DNA of 64,000 nucleotides from Mycobacterium heidelbergense (GCF_010730745.1 NZ_AP022615.1:1922001-1986000), one strand, 5' to 3'. Shown: positions 23,372 through 32,822, numbered from the stretch's first letter. Translations and numbers: made by a program. Notes: generated by a model not told the origin, from the sequence alone.

Positions 23372-25224
23372 CACGATCCCAGCACCAGGCCATCCAGGTC
23401 GCCCTCGTCGCGCCACTCGGCCAGCAGCTCGCCGAAGGCGTAGAAGCCCGGACCGTACGGCTCACCCAGGTGGGAGCGGATGCCCTCCCCTTCGGGGGCC
23501 CCGGCACCGCCGCCCTCGTTGTTGTAATAGCCTGGCGTGCACTCCAAGTCGAACGCGCTGTTGTCGATCGCGGTTTCGCGGATCGCCGCGCACCATTCGT
23601 CTTGGGCCGCCCGGGTGGGCTCGACGGTCGCCGCGCCGCGGGCCAGGGCTTCGGAGATGATGTAGGCGATGTGCTCGCCCTGCAGCTCGTAGTTGGCGGC
23701 GATGTTCGCGGAGATGCCGACCTGGGTGAAACCGGTGAAGAACTGGTTGGGGAACCCGCGGCTGGTCATCCCGTGAAAAGTCTTGTACCCGTTGCGCCAG
23801 TGGTCGAACAGCGACTGGCCGTCCCGGCCCTCGATCGTGTCGATCGAGTAGCGGCGGCTGATCTCGGTGGTGATCTCGAACCCGCTGGCGTAGATGATGC
23901 AGTCGAGCTCGTACTCGATGCCGTTGGCGACCAAGCCGTTTGCCGTCGCCCGCTCCACGCCCTTCGTCGACGACACGTCGACCAGCGTCACGTTGGGGCG
24001 GTTGAAGGCCTGCAGGTAGTCGTCGTTGGTGCAGGGGCGCTTGCACAGGAATCGGTAGTAGGGCTTGAGCGCCTCGGCGGTCTCGGGGTCCTCGACGATG
24101 CCTTCGACCCGGCGGCGCAGGCGCTCCATGACCTTGTAATCCTCTTCCTCGCGGATGGCCATGAACTGTTCCGGGGTCATCGACGCCGGATCGTCCAAGG
24201 CCAGGACCCGCGCGGCGGTGTTGCGGCCGAGTTCGGTCCAGAAGTCGCAGACGTAGTCGGGCTGGCCCAGCGCCATTCCCTCGAACGTCCAGGCGTGGAA
24301 GTTGCGCTGCCGCTCCTTCTGCCAGCCCGGCCGCAGCGATTTCACCCACTCGGGATCGGTCGCCACGTTGTTGCGGGCACCGACCGAGGAGGGGGTGCGC
24401 TGAAAGACATAGAGGTGCTGGGCATACCGGCCCAGAAAGGGAACGATCTGCACGGCGGTCGCGCCCGTGCCCACGACGGCGACGCGCTTGTCGGCGAGCT
24501 TGTCCAGCCCGCCGGAAACGTCCCCGCCGGTGTAGCCGTAGTCCCAGCGCGACGAGTGAAAGCTGTGCCCCCTGAACTCCTTGATCCCGGGAATCCCCGG
24601 CAGCTTCGGCCGATGGAAGGGCCCGGACGCCATCACCACGAAGCGGGCCCGGATGTCGTCGCCGCGGTCGGTGCCGACCCGCCAGCGCTTGGCGGCCTCG
24701 TCCCAGTGCAGCTCGCGGACCTGCGTGGAAAAGATCGCGGAATCGTAGAGGCCGTAATGCTTTCCGATGCGCCGGCAATGGTCGTAGATCTCGGCGCCGT
24801 CGGCGAACTTCTTCGACGGAACGAAGTTCAGCTCTTCGAGCAGCGGGACGTAGCAGTAGGATTCGTTGTCGCACTGGATGCCCGGGTAGCGGTTCCAATA
24901 CCAGACGCCGCCGAAGTCGCCGCCCAGCTCGATGATGCGGACGTCCTCGACTCCCGCCTTCTTCAGGTACGCCCCGCACAGCAGGCCCCCGAAGCCACCG
25001 CCGAGCACGGCGACGTCGATGTCCGCCGAGATCGGGTCGCGGACCAACGGCGGCGAGTGCGGGTCGGTCTCGTAGTATCCGGCGAAGTCGTCGACGAGTT
25101 CGACGTACTGTTTGGACCCTTCCGGGCGCAGCCGCCTGTCGCGCTCCCGGCGGTACTTTTCGCGCAGCGCCTCGAGATCGATATCGTCCGGCGTCGGCGT
25201 CGGCGGGCACTCCGGGTTCGTCAT
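23371..25224 (-). CDS. Baeyer-Villiger monooxygenase, type I, with N-terminal extension
   Basis: 617-residue flavin monooxygenase that inserts oxygen next to a ketone to give an ester or lactone. An N-terminal extension (1-65, with IDLEALREKYRRERDRRLR) precedes the FAD motif LGGGFGGLLCGAY at 74-86. The type I BVMO fingerprint is FRGHSFHSSRWD at 217-228, and the NADPH Rossmann motif is GTGATAVQ at 252-259. The catalytic Arg region FQRTPSS follows. Extension and length resemble the cyclopentadecanone/steroid monooxygenase subgroup. ATGA overlap with the upstream luciferase-like gene and TGATG overlap with the next SDR show an operon. The in-frame reading upstream of 25224 runs through the neighbour gene and is not coding. 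Confidence 0.93.
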   Translation of the reverse strand: MTNPECPPTPTPDDIDLEALREKYRRERDRRLRPEGSKQYVELVDDFAGYYETDPHSPPLVRDPISADIDVAVLGGGFGGLLCGAYLKKAGVEDVRIIELGGDFGGVWYWNRYPGIQCDNESYCYVPLLEELNFVPSKKFADGAEIYDHCRRIGKHYGLYDSAIFSTQVRELHWDEAAKRWRVGTDRGDDIRARFVVMASGPFHRPKLPGIPGIKEFRGHSFHSSRWDYGYTGGDVSGGLDKLADKRVAVVGTGATAVQIVPFLGRYAQHLYVFQRTPSSVGARNNVATDPEWVKSLRPGWQKERQRNFHAWTFEGMALGQPDYVCDFWTELGRNTAARVLALDDPASMTPEQFMAIREEEDYKVMERLRRRVEGIVEDPETAEALKPYYRFLCKRPCTNDDYLQAFNRPNVTLVDVSSTKGVERATANGLVANGIEYELDCIIYASGFEITTEISRRYSIDTIEGRDGQSLFDHWRNGYKTFHGMTSRGFPNQFFTGFTQVGISANIAANYELQGEHIAYIISEALARGAATVEPTRAAQDEWCAAIRETAIDNSAFDLECTPGYYNNEGGGAGAPEGEGIRSHLGEPYGPGFYAFGELLAEWRDEGDLDGLVLGS

Positions 25225-26393
25225 GCCAGCGCGTTTTCCGGGAGCGCCGCGGGGTGCAGGGGCGCGTCCATCTCGTGCACGGCGGGCAGCACCTCCTTGG
25301 CGAACAGCTCCGTGCTCGCCGCCGCCTCGTCGTAGGGCATGGTGCCGAATTGCGGGACGATCGTCAGCTCGGAGAACGAGCAGGCCTTCTGGGCGGCGGC
25401 GATCCGCCCGAAGATTTCCTCGGGCGTCCCGATCAGCAGGTTGGAGGCGTGGTAGCCCGGGGTCTTGGACGGACCCTTCGCATCGCCGGTGACCGACGAG
25501 GCCAGGACGGCGGTCGCGCTGGCCTCCCGGGCCGCATAGGCCTCGTAACCCTTGACGCCCTTGAAGTTCGACGCGTCGGCGAATCCGTAATGCACGGTGA
25601 CGTCCCGATTGGCGGTCCAGATCCATTCCTCGGATTTGGCGGGGTCCCCGGCGGTGCAGTACATGAACATCACGTTCTTCGGTTGGCAGGGCGGCAGGCC
25701 TTCCTCCTTGCGGAAGGTGTTCACCCGCTGCACTTCTCGTCCCGCGTCCTCGATCGGCTTGTTGCCCACGAACAGCGGGACCATCCCGCGCCGCGCCAGG
25801 ATCTCCAAAGACTCGGCGGTCGACGACGAGCTGTAGACGCGCGAGAACAGGTCGCGGCTCCGGGGTTCCGGGCGCAGCGACATCTCGGGCACCGTGAAGA
25901 TCTCGCCCTCGTAGGAGAACCGCTCCCCGGACAGCGCCAACTGCAGGATGTCGAGGGTCTCGTTGAAACGCTGCCTGCTTTCCTCGCGGGGCACGCCGAC
26001 CGCGTCGAACTCCCCCTTCGAGACCCCGCGGCCGATCCCGATCGTCGTGTATCGCCCGTCGGAAAGGATGTCGAGGTAGGCGATCTGGTGCGCCAGCCGG
26101 ACGGGATGCCACCACGGCGCGACGACCACGAAGGTGCCCAGGCTGACGCGTTCGGTCCGCCCGGCGAAATAGCTCAGCGCCTGAATCGGGTTGGGCGTCA
26201 TGCCATACGGGGTCCCGCAGTGCTCCGGCATCCAGATGCCGTCGAACCCGAGCGGTTCGGCCAGATCGGCGATCGCGAGCGTGGCCCGCACGCAGTCGGC
26301 GTCCGGGGTCGCGGGCGGGCGGCTGAAGTCCCCGGCCAGCACGCGTTCCCAGTCGTGGGAGTTGTGCGATCCGAACCCGAGATTGACTTTCAT
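25221..26393 (-). CDS. LLM-class flavin-dependent monooxygenase
   Basis: 390-residue bacterial luciferase-like (TIM-barrel) oxidoreductase using FMNH2 or F420. It shows the family's GFDGIWMPEHCGTPYG region, the substrate-side LGTFVVVAPWWHPVRLA, and the IGIGRGVSKGEFDAVGV loop. The long insert about 190-300 resembles the C-terminal phosphate-binding part. GGAGAT precedes the ATG at 26393, whose ATGA overlaps the Rieske stop. The gene's own stop overlaps the BVMO start. FMNH2-type members need a separate reductase, which is not obvious in the window. In this operon it probably hydroxylates or oxidises an intermediate; the substrate is unknown. Confidence 0.88.
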   Translation of the reverse strand: MKVNLGFGSHNSHDWERVLAGDFSRPPATPDADCVRATLAIADLAEPLGFDGIWMPEHCGTPYGMTPNPIQALSYFAGRTERVSLGTFVVVAPWWHPVRLAHQIAYLDILSDGRYTTIGIGRGVSKGEFDAVGVPREESRQRFNETLDILQLALSGERFSYEGEIFTVPEMSLRPEPRSRDLFSRVYSSSSTAESLEILARRGMVPLFVGNKPIEDAGREVQRVNTFRKEEGLPPCQPKNVMFMYCTAGDPAKSEEWIWTANRDVTVHYGFADASNFKGVKGYEAYAAREASATAVLASSVTGDAKGPSKTPGYHASNLLIGTPEEIFGRIAAAQKACSFSELTIVPQFGTMPYDEAAASTELFAKEVLPAVHEMDAPLHPAALPENALA

Positions 26394-27784
26394 CGCTTTA
26401 TCTCCGTTGCTAATGGTCGAGGCGCCCCGGTCCCCATGTACCTGGCGAGGTTGCTGTGCAGGTTTGCGGTGGCGCGCTCCATGTAGGGGTTGGGCCGAGG
26501 ACCGGAGAAGCCCAGCGACTTCATGCCCTGCTGGACGGCGGCCATGTTGGAAAAGTCCTGCGGCAGCACGCTGCGCCAGCCCGGGTCGTCCGGCGGCGCG
26601 TGCACCCATTCGGTGTGCGGCTCTTCGCCTTTGGGATACAGCTCATAGCACGCGGCCTCGAAGATGCACATGTCGGGGTCGTAGCCGTGGGGCCGCGCGG
26701 CGTAGCACAGCGCGGTGGTCAGGCCCTGGCCGATCTGGAAGTTCGGAAAGATCTGCCATGCCGTGCCGCTCTTCGCCAGATGCTCGGGGTCGATGGTCGG
26801 CCAGATCACGCCGCGCGCGGCGTCGTCGCGCCGCGCCGAGGACAGCCAGTGCTCGAGCACCCGGCCGGCCGGCGCGTCCTCGGGTAGCTCGTCGACCAGC
26901 CGCCGCGCCGCGTTCACCAGCGTCTGCGTGGTGGTGGCGTTGGTTTCCTCCAACGTGTAGGTCTGCATCTCGGCCGTCGAGACGCGCGGGTCGTCCCCGG
27001 TGCCGAGCCGGATCTTCGATTGCGTCTCTTCGAGATCCGGGGGCGCGTCGTAACCGATGTTGCTGTGCTTGCCGTGTGCCATGGCCCAGCCGCGGAAGTT
27101 GCCGAACTTGTTGAACTGCGGGTGCGTGGTGGCGACGTGGTAGGTCTCGTTGAACGCCTCCATGGCGACCTTCCAATTGCACGAGAAGTGCAGCCACTTG
27201 CGCCATTTGCAGCGCATGTCCTGTAGGCGGAACGGATCGAGCATGGTGGCGGCGGGCTCGAGGTAGTCGCGCAACGGCTCACACGCCGGGTCCATGTTGA
27301 TCCAGACCCAGCCGCCCCAGGTGTCGACGCTGACCGTCGCCAGATGGGTGTTCTCCGGTGTCAGGGCGCCCCGCCAGTCGTCCTTCTCGGGCGCGTGGAT
27401 GCAGGTGCCGTCCCGGTCGTAGGTCCAGCCGTGAAAGCCGCACACGAACGACTTCCGCTGGCCGCAAGCGCTTTTGGCGCCCTCCGGGACGTCCACCAGG
27501 CGACGGCCACGGTGCATGCACACGTTGTGGTGAGCCTTGAAACTGTCCGGACCCGTCCGCACCACGATGACGGAATCGTCGAGGATGTCGTAGGTGAGGT
27601 AGCTGCCCACCCTGGGAAGATCCTCGACGCGGCCGGCTTGCTGCCAGACCTTGCGCCACAACCTGTCGCGCTCGGCGCGGGCGTAGTCCTCGGAGACATA
27701 CGCTTCCACCGGGATGGCGACCGGCCCGGTCAGCGCAACGTCGCCTTCGGCGGCGCGCGCGCCGTTATTGCCGCTGTCGGTCAT
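26390..27784 (-). CDS. Rieske non-heme iron oxygenase, alpha subunit
   Basis: 464-residue aromatic-ring-hydroxylating or demethylating type oxygenase. The [2Fe-2S] Rieske centre is formed by Cys89-His91 (CMH) and Cys115-His118 (CGFH). The mononuclear iron site is in NETYHVATTH, with His216 and His221; a third carboxylate ligand lies further on. It carries the usual GWTYDRDGTC after the cluster. Members hydroxylate aromatic rings, steroids (KshA) or demethylate; no beta subunit or dedicated reductase is next to it. GAGGAA precedes the ATG at 27784. ATGA overlap joins it to the LLM gene. It is the second gene of the minus-strand operon. Confidence 0.92.
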   Translation of the reverse strand: MTDSGNNGARAAEGDVALTGPVAIPVEAYVSEDYARAERDRLWRKVWQQAGRVEDLPRVGSYLTYDILDDSVIVVRTGPDSFKAHHNVCMHRGRRLVDVPEGAKSACGQRKSFVCGFHGWTYDRDGTCIHAPEKDDWRGALTPENTHLATVSVDTWGGWVWINMDPACEPLRDYLEPAATMLDPFRLQDMRCKWRKWLHFSCNWKVAMEAFNETYHVATTHPQFNKFGNFRGWAMAHGKHSNIGYDAPPDLEETQSKIRLGTGDDPRVSTAEMQTYTLEETNATTTQTLVNAARRLVDELPEDAPAGRVLEHWLSSARRDDAARGVIWPTIDPEHLAKSGTAWQIFPNFQIGQGLTTALCYAARPHGYDPDMCIFEAACYELYPKGEEPHTEWVHAPPDDPGWRSVLPQDFSNMAAVQQGMKSLGFSGPRPNPYMERATANLHSNLARYMGTGAPRPLATEIKR

Positions 27785-27821
27785 CGCGTTCCTCGCTTTC
27801 TCCCGCCTGGCCGGCGCCCAT

Positions 27822-28679
27822 TCACGGCTCTTCCCAGCGCGTGATGGCCGCGCGGAAGGCCTCGTCCTTGAGGAACAGGGAGGTGTTGTCGGCACCCAGG
27901 TGCCCCCATTTGAGGTTCAGGCCGCCGTCCACCAGCAACGTCTGTCCGGTGAGGTAGCTCGAAAGGTCCGACAGCAGAAACACAATGGCGCCGGCCACCT
28001 CCTCCGGGCGGCCGCGCCGTCCCATCGCGATGGCTCGACGGTCGCGCTCGGGGTCGTCGTCGACATAGGTGCCCGACGCCGGTGTCTTGGTGACGCCGGG
28101 GGCCACGGCGTTGACCCGGATGCCGTGCCGGGCCAGCTCGAGCGCCAGGGTGCGGGTGACCGCCACGATGGCGGCTTTGGCCGTGCCGTAGGCGATGTGG
28201 AAGGGCGCGGTGTTCATCCCGCTGATCGACGAGATCGAGACGATCGAGCCCGGACGGTTGCGCCGCGTCAGTTCCGCGGCCACCGCCTGGCTCATGAAGA
28301 ACATCGTCTCCAGGTTGCGGGTGAACAGCTCGCGCCAGTCGCCGCGGGTCACCCGCGCCGACGGCATCCACGTCGACGGATCCGCGCCGCCCGCGACGTT
28401 GACGAGGCCGTGCAGTTCCCCCGCGGTGCGCCGCACCGCCTCGAGGGTCGCGGCCACGCCCGCATCGGTGGCGGCGTCGGCGGCGACGGGCACGATCGGG
28501 AGACCCTCGGCCAGCAGGGGCCCGAGGTGCCGGTCGAGGTTGTCCTGGCCGCGGCTCACCGCGACCACGGTCGCCCCCGCCTCGGCCGCCATTCGCGTGA
28601 CGGCCGTGCCGATGCCGCCGCCCGCGGCGCCGGAGACCACGACAATGCGCCCGTCCAGCCTGAGAGGGTCCCGGTTCAT
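27822..28679 (-). CDS. SDR oxidoreductase, first gene of the oxidative operon
   Basis: 285-residue short-chain dehydrogenase. The cofactor motif is SGAAGGGIGTAV, a variant of TGxxxGxG. The NVAGGAD stretch replaces NNAG, the active-site Ser is in VSISSISGMN and the catalytic pair is YGTAK. The C-terminus has a classical DGGLNLKWG ending plus about 25 extra residues. It probably oxidises an alcohol made by the other enzymes. The ATG at 28679 has no strong ribosome site. Starting 10 bases upstream of it, the DNA carries the palindromic operator region shared with the divergent operon. The Rieske gene follows after 37 bases. Confidence 0.85.
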   Translation of the reverse strand: MNRDPLRLDGRIVVVSGAAGGGIGTAVTRMAAEAGATVVAVSRGQDNLDRHLGPLLAEGLPIVPVAADAATDAGVAATLEAVRRTAGELHGLVNVAGGADPSTWMPSARVTRGDWRELFTRNLETMFFMSQAVAAELTRRNRPGSIVSISSISGMNTAPFHIAYGTAKAAIVAVTRTLALELARHGIRVNAVAPGVTKTPASGTYVDDDPERDRRAIAMGRRGRPEEVAGAIVFLLSDLSSYLTGQTLLVDGGLNLKWGHLGADNTSLFLKDEAFRAAITRWEEP

Positions 28680-28688
28680 CGGATATCA

Positions 28689-28826
28689 GACAATTGTCCA
28701 GACAAGATAATGACGTGCATCCATCAGAGAGCATGATTCTCTCGCGATGGTGTGCGCGTCAAGGACGGAATGTACTTCGCCGCTCGCTATTGTCTGGACT
28801 ATTGCATGATTGCTATCGTGCGAGCG
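28689..28826. promoter_or_regulatory. Divergent control region with two TTGTC-N2-GAC(A/T)A sites
   Basis: Site A is TTGTCCAGACAA at 28694-28705; it overlaps the perfect palindrome GACAATTGTC at 28689-28698. Site B is TTGTCTGGACTA at 28790-28801. Both have TTGTC/GACAA arms around two bases, which resembles GntR-family half-sites. Site B coincides with a -35 box, TTGTCT (28790-28795), followed after 18 bases by TATCGT (28814-28819) and then GTG at 28827, so the plus-strand transcript may be leaderless. A GAGAG/CTCTC inverted repeat lies between at 28727-28743. The likely regulator is the GntR protein encoded at 30462. Confidence 0.55.
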
Positions 28827-30452
28827 GTGACAGCCGACCCCCCAGGCCGCTACGCGGCCGCGCGGCCGCCCAGCCTCGCCGAAGGCTGGAGCCTGACGCG
28901 GCTCACTCCGCCCAGCCGGCTCTTCGGGGCCAACGGGCTGCGCACCGGACCGGACGGCCGGGTGTACATCGCGCAGGTGACCGGCAGCCAGATCAGCGCG
29001 CTCGACGTGACGACCGGCCGCCTCGAGGTCATCAGCGCCAAGGGCGGGGAAATCGTCGCGCCCGACGACGTCGCGTTCGATCCGGGTGGCAACCTCTACG
29101 CCACCGAGGTCATGAACGGGCGGGTGAGCGTGCTCGACGCCGCGGGCCGCACCCGGGTGCTTCGCGACGACCTGCCCTCAGCCAACGGCATCGCCTTCCA
29201 CCGCGGGCGGCTGTTCATCGGCGAGTGCCGCGAGGGCGGCCGGTTGCTCGAACTCGACCTCAACGGGGGCGCGCCGCGGGTGCTGCTGGAGAACGCGCCG
29301 TCGCCCAACGCCATGGCGGTCGGGCCCGACGGCTTGTTGTACTTCCCGCTGATGGGGGCCAACGAAATCTGGCGCATCGACCCCGACGGCGGCGACCCTC
29401 AACGGGTCGCCGGTGATCTCGGCGTCCCCGACGCGGTGAAGTTCGATTCCAGCGGCCGCATCGTGTCGACCCAGGCGCACAGCGGCCAGGTGCTGCGCAT
29501 CGACCCCCGCAGCGGCGAGCGCACCGTGCTGGCCCAGCTGAATCCCGGCCTGGACAACCTCACCTTCGTGGGCGAGCGGCTGTTCGTCTCGAACTTCACC
29601 GGCGAGATCACCGAAATCCTCGGCGGCGGACGGTCCCGGGCGGTGTTGCCGGGCGGGTTGAATTGGCCGCTGGATCTCGCGGTCGGCGCCGACGGCAGCC
29701 TCTACATCGCCGACGGAACCTACTTCTACGAGCGCGGCGCGGCCGGGCGAAACGGGTCGTCGCCCACCGGGCCCGGCACGCTGCGGACCGCCGGAATGCT
29801 GTTCAGCCCGGGATATCCGGGCTTCCTGCGCGGGCTCGCGTGCGCGGGCGCCGGCGAGTTCGTCGTCACCACCTCCAACGGACAGGTGGCCCGATATCGG
29901 CCGGCCGCCAACGAAAGCGAGGTGCTGGCAGAGGGTTTCGATCAGCTGTACGGCGTGGCGGTCGCCCCCGACGGCGCCATCGTGGCCGCCGAACTGGGCG
30001 CGGGCCGGGTCGTGTCGATCCGGTCCGGCACCGTCGAGGTGCTGGCGTCCGGACTGAGCGACCCGGTGGGCGTGGCGATCGCACCCGACGGCGCCGGCCT
30101 GGTGGCCGAGGCGGCGGCCGGGCGCGTGACCAGGTTGGACGGCACCGGCCCCGTGCTCGACGGCCTGCGGCGGCCGCAGGGCATCCTCGTGCTCGATGAC
30201 CGGCTCTACGTCGTCGACGCCGGCGCCCGGGAGCTGGTGGAAACCGACCTGAGCACCGGGGCCCGGCGCGTCATCGCGTCCGACCTGCCGGTGGGCGCCC
30301 CGCCCGGGACGATCCCGAAGCCATTGCTCGGAATGCCGCCGTTCTCCGGGCCACAGGGGCCGTTCGCCGGCATCGCCGCCGGGGCCGACGGCACGCTGTA
30401 TGTTTCGGCGGACGCCGAGGGCAGCGTGCTGGCGCTACGGCGGGAATCCTGA
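28827..30452 (+). CDS. SMP-30/NHL-type beta-propeller protein, possible lactonase
   Basis: 541-residue beta-propeller with about eight to ten repeats of the type LAVGADGSLYIADG or AMAVGPDGLLYF. The fold is that of SMP-30/gluconolactonase/strictosidine-synthase-like enzymes, apparently two propeller halves in tandem. There is no clear signal peptide from the GTG at 28827, so it is probably cytoplasmic. A lactone or ester hydrolase would fit a cluster containing a BVMO, but metal ligands cannot be assigned by eye and binding-only members exist. The GTG lies seven bases after a TATCGT -10 box; ATG 28806 is an upstream in-frame alternative. It is divergent from the oxidative operon and starts the regulatory one. 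Confidence 0.75.
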   Translation: MTADPPGRYAAARPPSLAEGWSLTRLTPPSRLFGANGLRTGPDGRVYIAQVTGSQISALDVTTGRLEVISAKGGEIVAPDDVAFDPGGNLYATEVMNGRVSVLDAAGRTRVLRDDLPSANGIAFHRGRLFIGECREGGRLLELDLNGGAPRVLLENAPSPNAMAVGPDGLLYFPLMGANEIWRIDPDGGDPQRVAGDLGVPDAVKFDSSGRIVSTQAHSGQVLRIDPRSGERTVLAQLNPGLDNLTFVGERLFVSNFTGEITEILGGGRSRAVLPGGLNWPLDLAVGADGSLYIADGTYFYERGAAGRNGSSPTGPGTLRTAGMLFSPGYPGFLRGLACAGAGEFVVTTSNGQVARYRPAANESEVLAEGFDQLYGVAVAPDGAIVAAELGAGRVVSIRSGTVEVLASGLSDPVGVAIAPDGAGLVAEAAAGRVTRLDGTGPVLDGLRRPQGILVLDDRLYVVDAGARELVETDLSTGARRVIASDLPVGAPPGTIPKPLLGMPPFSGPQGPFAGIAAGADGTLYVSADAEGSVLALRRES

Positions 30453-30461
30453 AGGGGCGCG

Positions 30462-31202
30462 GTGTCAGAAGCCAAAGTCGTCGACCACCGCTACCTCCAG
30501 GTCGCGCGCACCCTGCGGAAGGAGATCGTGGACGGCGTGTATCCGGTGGGCTCGCAATTGCCGACCGAGCACGCGCTGTGTGAGCGATTTGCCGTCAGCC
30601 GCTACACCATTCGGGAGGCGCTGCGGCGGCTGCGCGAAGACAACCTCGTGTCGTCGCGCCCGCGCACCGGAACCCTCGTCGTGCCCCGACCGTCGTCGGA
30701 TTCCTACGTCCAACACGTCATGTCGATCAACGACCTGCTGACGTTTGCGACCGGCACGCGCCTCGCGATCGAATCCATCGCCATGGTCACGATCGACGAC
30801 GAGCTGGCGGTTCGGACCGGGCTGACGACCGGCGAACAATGGCTGACCGTCCGCGGCTTCCGGCAGGCAGAAAGCTCGGAGCCCGCGTTGTGCCGCACCG
30901 AGTACTACATCAACCGCGCGTTCGCCGCGGTCGGCAGGCTGCTGCAGCGCCACGAGGGCCCCATCTTCCCGCTGATCGAAGACCTCTTCGGCCTGAGTAT
31001 CGTTGAGGTTCATCAAGAAATCGCGGCGGTGCTCATCGCCCCCGGACTGGCGGGCGGCCTCGACGTCGAGCCCGGGACCCCGGCGCTGCAGGTGCAACGC
31101 ACCTACACGACGTCCGACCGGCAGGTCGCCCAGGTCACGATCAACACCCATCCCGCGTCCCGGTTCCGTCACTCGATGACGATGCGGCGCATGAAAGGCT
31201 AG
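30462..31202 (+). CDS. GntR-family regulator, HutC/UTRA subfamily
   Basis: 246-residue one-component regulator. The winged helix (about 10-75) reads YLQVARTLRKEIVDGVYPVG, then LPTEHALCERFAVSRYTIRE and ALRRLREDNLVSSRPRTGT, the standard GntR pattern. The C-terminal part (about 95-240) is a UTRA ligand-binding domain, with TEYYINRAFAAV and the FGLSIVEVHQEIAAV helix. It starts nine bases after the propeller gene with AAGGGG before the GTG. It probably represses both divergent operons by binding the TTGTC-N2-GACAA sites at 28694 and 28790 until a pathway compound binds the UTRA domain. Confidence 0.9.
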   Translation: MSEAKVVDHRYLQVARTLRKEIVDGVYPVGSQLPTEHALCERFAVSRYTIREALRRLREDNLVSSRPRTGTLVVPRPSSDSYVQHVMSINDLLTFATGTRLAIESIAMVTIDDELAVRTGLTTGEQWLTVRGFRQAESSEPALCRTEYYINRAFAAVGRLLQRHEGPIFPLIEDLFGLSIVEVHQEIAAVLIAPGLAGGLDVEPGTPALQVQRTYTTSDRQVAQVTINTHPASRFRHSMTMRRMKG

Positions 31203-31216
31203 CCGACATCACCGCC

Positions 31217-32821
31217 ATGCCGAGACACCACGACCGAAGGCTGATCGGCGGACGTTGGGTCCGCTGGGACGACGAACGCGCCGCCGACGCGTACGCGCGC
31301 GGCTGGTGGGTTCCGGGCACGCTGGCCGATGCGCTGCGCGAGGCCGCGCGGCGCACCCCGCGGCGGGTGGCGCTGGTCGACGGCGACCGCCGGGTCGACT
31401 GTCAAACCCTGTGCCGGCAGGCCACGACGCTGGCGCACGCGCTGCACGCCCGCATCCCCCCGGGCAGCGTGGTGTCTTTCACGCTGCCCAACTGGCACGA
31501 GGCCGCGGTCATCTACCTGGCCACGACGCTGGCGGGGATGGTGGCCAACCCCATCCTGCCGTCGATGCGCGACCGTGAGCTGCGCTTCATCCTCGAAGAC
31601 GCCGACAGCCGCATCGTCTTTGCCCCCTCGCGTTTCGGCCGCCACGACCACGCCGCGATGTTGGCCCGGGTGACCGCCCAGCTCGAATCGCCGCCCGACG
31701 TCGTGGTGGTGCGCGGCGATCCCGGCGCCGGCCAGATCCCGTTCGCCCCGCTGCTCGCGGAGCCGACGGCGCCGAGGCAGCTGCCCACCCTGAATCCCGA
31801 CGCCGTGCGCATGATCCTCTACACCTCGGGGACCACCGGACGCCCGAAAGGCGTTCTGCACAGCCACAATTCGATCCACGCGCTGATCCGCCAGATCCGG
31901 GATCACTGGCTCGTCGGGCCGGGCGACGGATTTCTGGTGGCATCGCCGGTCGCGCACATCGGCGGCTCCATCTACGCGTTCGAATGCCCGCTGCTGCTGG
32001 GCACGACGGCCGTCCTGATGGACCGGTGGAACGGCGACGAGGCGGTCCGGCTCATGCAGGCGCAGCGGTGCACCCACATGGCGGGCGCGACACCATTTTT
32101 GGAGCAGCTGCTCGCCGCCGCGCGGCGCGCCGGCACGCGCCTGCCCGACCTGAAGCTGTTCGTCTGCGGCGGCGCGTCCGTGTCGCCGTCGTTGATCCGA
32201 AGGGCCTCAGCGTATTTCGAACAGGCCATCGTGACCCGCGTTTACGGGTCGACGGAGGTGCCGGTCACGACGATCGGGTCCCCGCGGGACGCCGACCGCG
32301 CCGCCGACACGGACGGACACGCCGGCCTGGCCGACATCAAGCTGGTCGCGGGCGAAATCCACGCTCGCGGACCGCAGATGCTGGTCGGCTATCAGCACCC
32401 CGAAGACGAGGCCGAAGCCTTTGACACCGAAGGGTATTTCCGCACCGGAGACCTCGCGCGATGGGTCGACGATGGGTACCTCCTGGTCACCGGGCGGGCC
32501 AAGGACGTCATCATCCGCAACGGCGAAAACATCTCGCCCAAGGAGGTCGAGGACGTCCTGGCCAACCATCCCGACATCGCCGAGGTCGCCGTCGTGGGGC
32601 TGCCCGATGAGCGGACCGGGGAACGCGCCTGTGCGGTCGTCGTGCCCACGACCGCACGCCGGCCGGATGTCGCCGGCTTGCGCGGCTTCCTGGAGGACTC
32701 GGGCGTCGCCCGCTTCAAAGCGCCCGAGCAAGTGGTCATTTGGGACGTCCTGCCGAAGAACGACGCGGGAAAGATACTGAAGCACCGGATCAAGGAGGCG
32801 TTGATGGAGGCGGGCCAGTGA
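31217..32821 (+). CDS. Acyl-CoA ligase of the catabolic island (FadD-like)
   Basis: 534-residue AMP-forming ligase. It shows the P-loop YTSGTTGRPKGVLHS, the motif YGSTEVPVTTIG, the hinge YFRTGDLARW and GRAKDVIIRNGENISPKEVED. The catalytic Lys near the end lies in PKNDAGKILKHRIKE. The sequence is closest in style to cyclohexanecarboxylate or cholate-type CoA ligases, including a long N-terminal WVRWDDERAADAYARGWW segment. It would activate the acid made after BVMO and hydrolase action. It lies 14 bases after the GntR gene, and the SDR ATG follows its stop after one base. Confidence 0.9.
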   Translation: MPRHHDRRLIGGRWVRWDDERAADAYARGWWVPGTLADALREAARRTPRRVALVDGDRRVDCQTLCRQATTLAHALHARIPPGSVVSFTLPNWHEAAVIYLATTLAGMVANPILPSMRDRELRFILEDADSRIVFAPSRFGRHDHAAMLARVTAQLESPPDVVVVRGDPGAGQIPFAPLLAEPTAPRQLPTLNPDAVRMILYTSGTTGRPKGVLHSHNSIHALIRQIRDHWLVGPGDGFLVASPVAHIGGSIYAFECPLLLGTTAVLMDRWNGDEAVRLMQAQRCTHMAGATPFLEQLLAAARRAGTRLPDLKLFVCGGASVSPSLIRRASAYFEQAIVTRVYGSTEVPVTTIGSPRDADRAADTDGHAGLADIKLVAGEIHARGPQMLVGYQHPEDEAEAFDTEGYFRTGDLARWVDDGYLLVTGRAKDVIIRNGENISPKEVEDVLANHPDIAEVAVVGLPDERTGERACAVVVPTTARRPDVAGLRGFLEDSGVARFKAPEQVVIWDVLPKNDAGKILKHRIKEALMEAGQ

Positions 32822-32822
32822 C

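Noticed and set aside
25225..26115. In-frame extension that would fuse about 297 residues to the BVMO start
   Set aside because: It lies within the luciferase-like gene in another frame; the ATGA junction and the BVMO family start at 25224 fit better.
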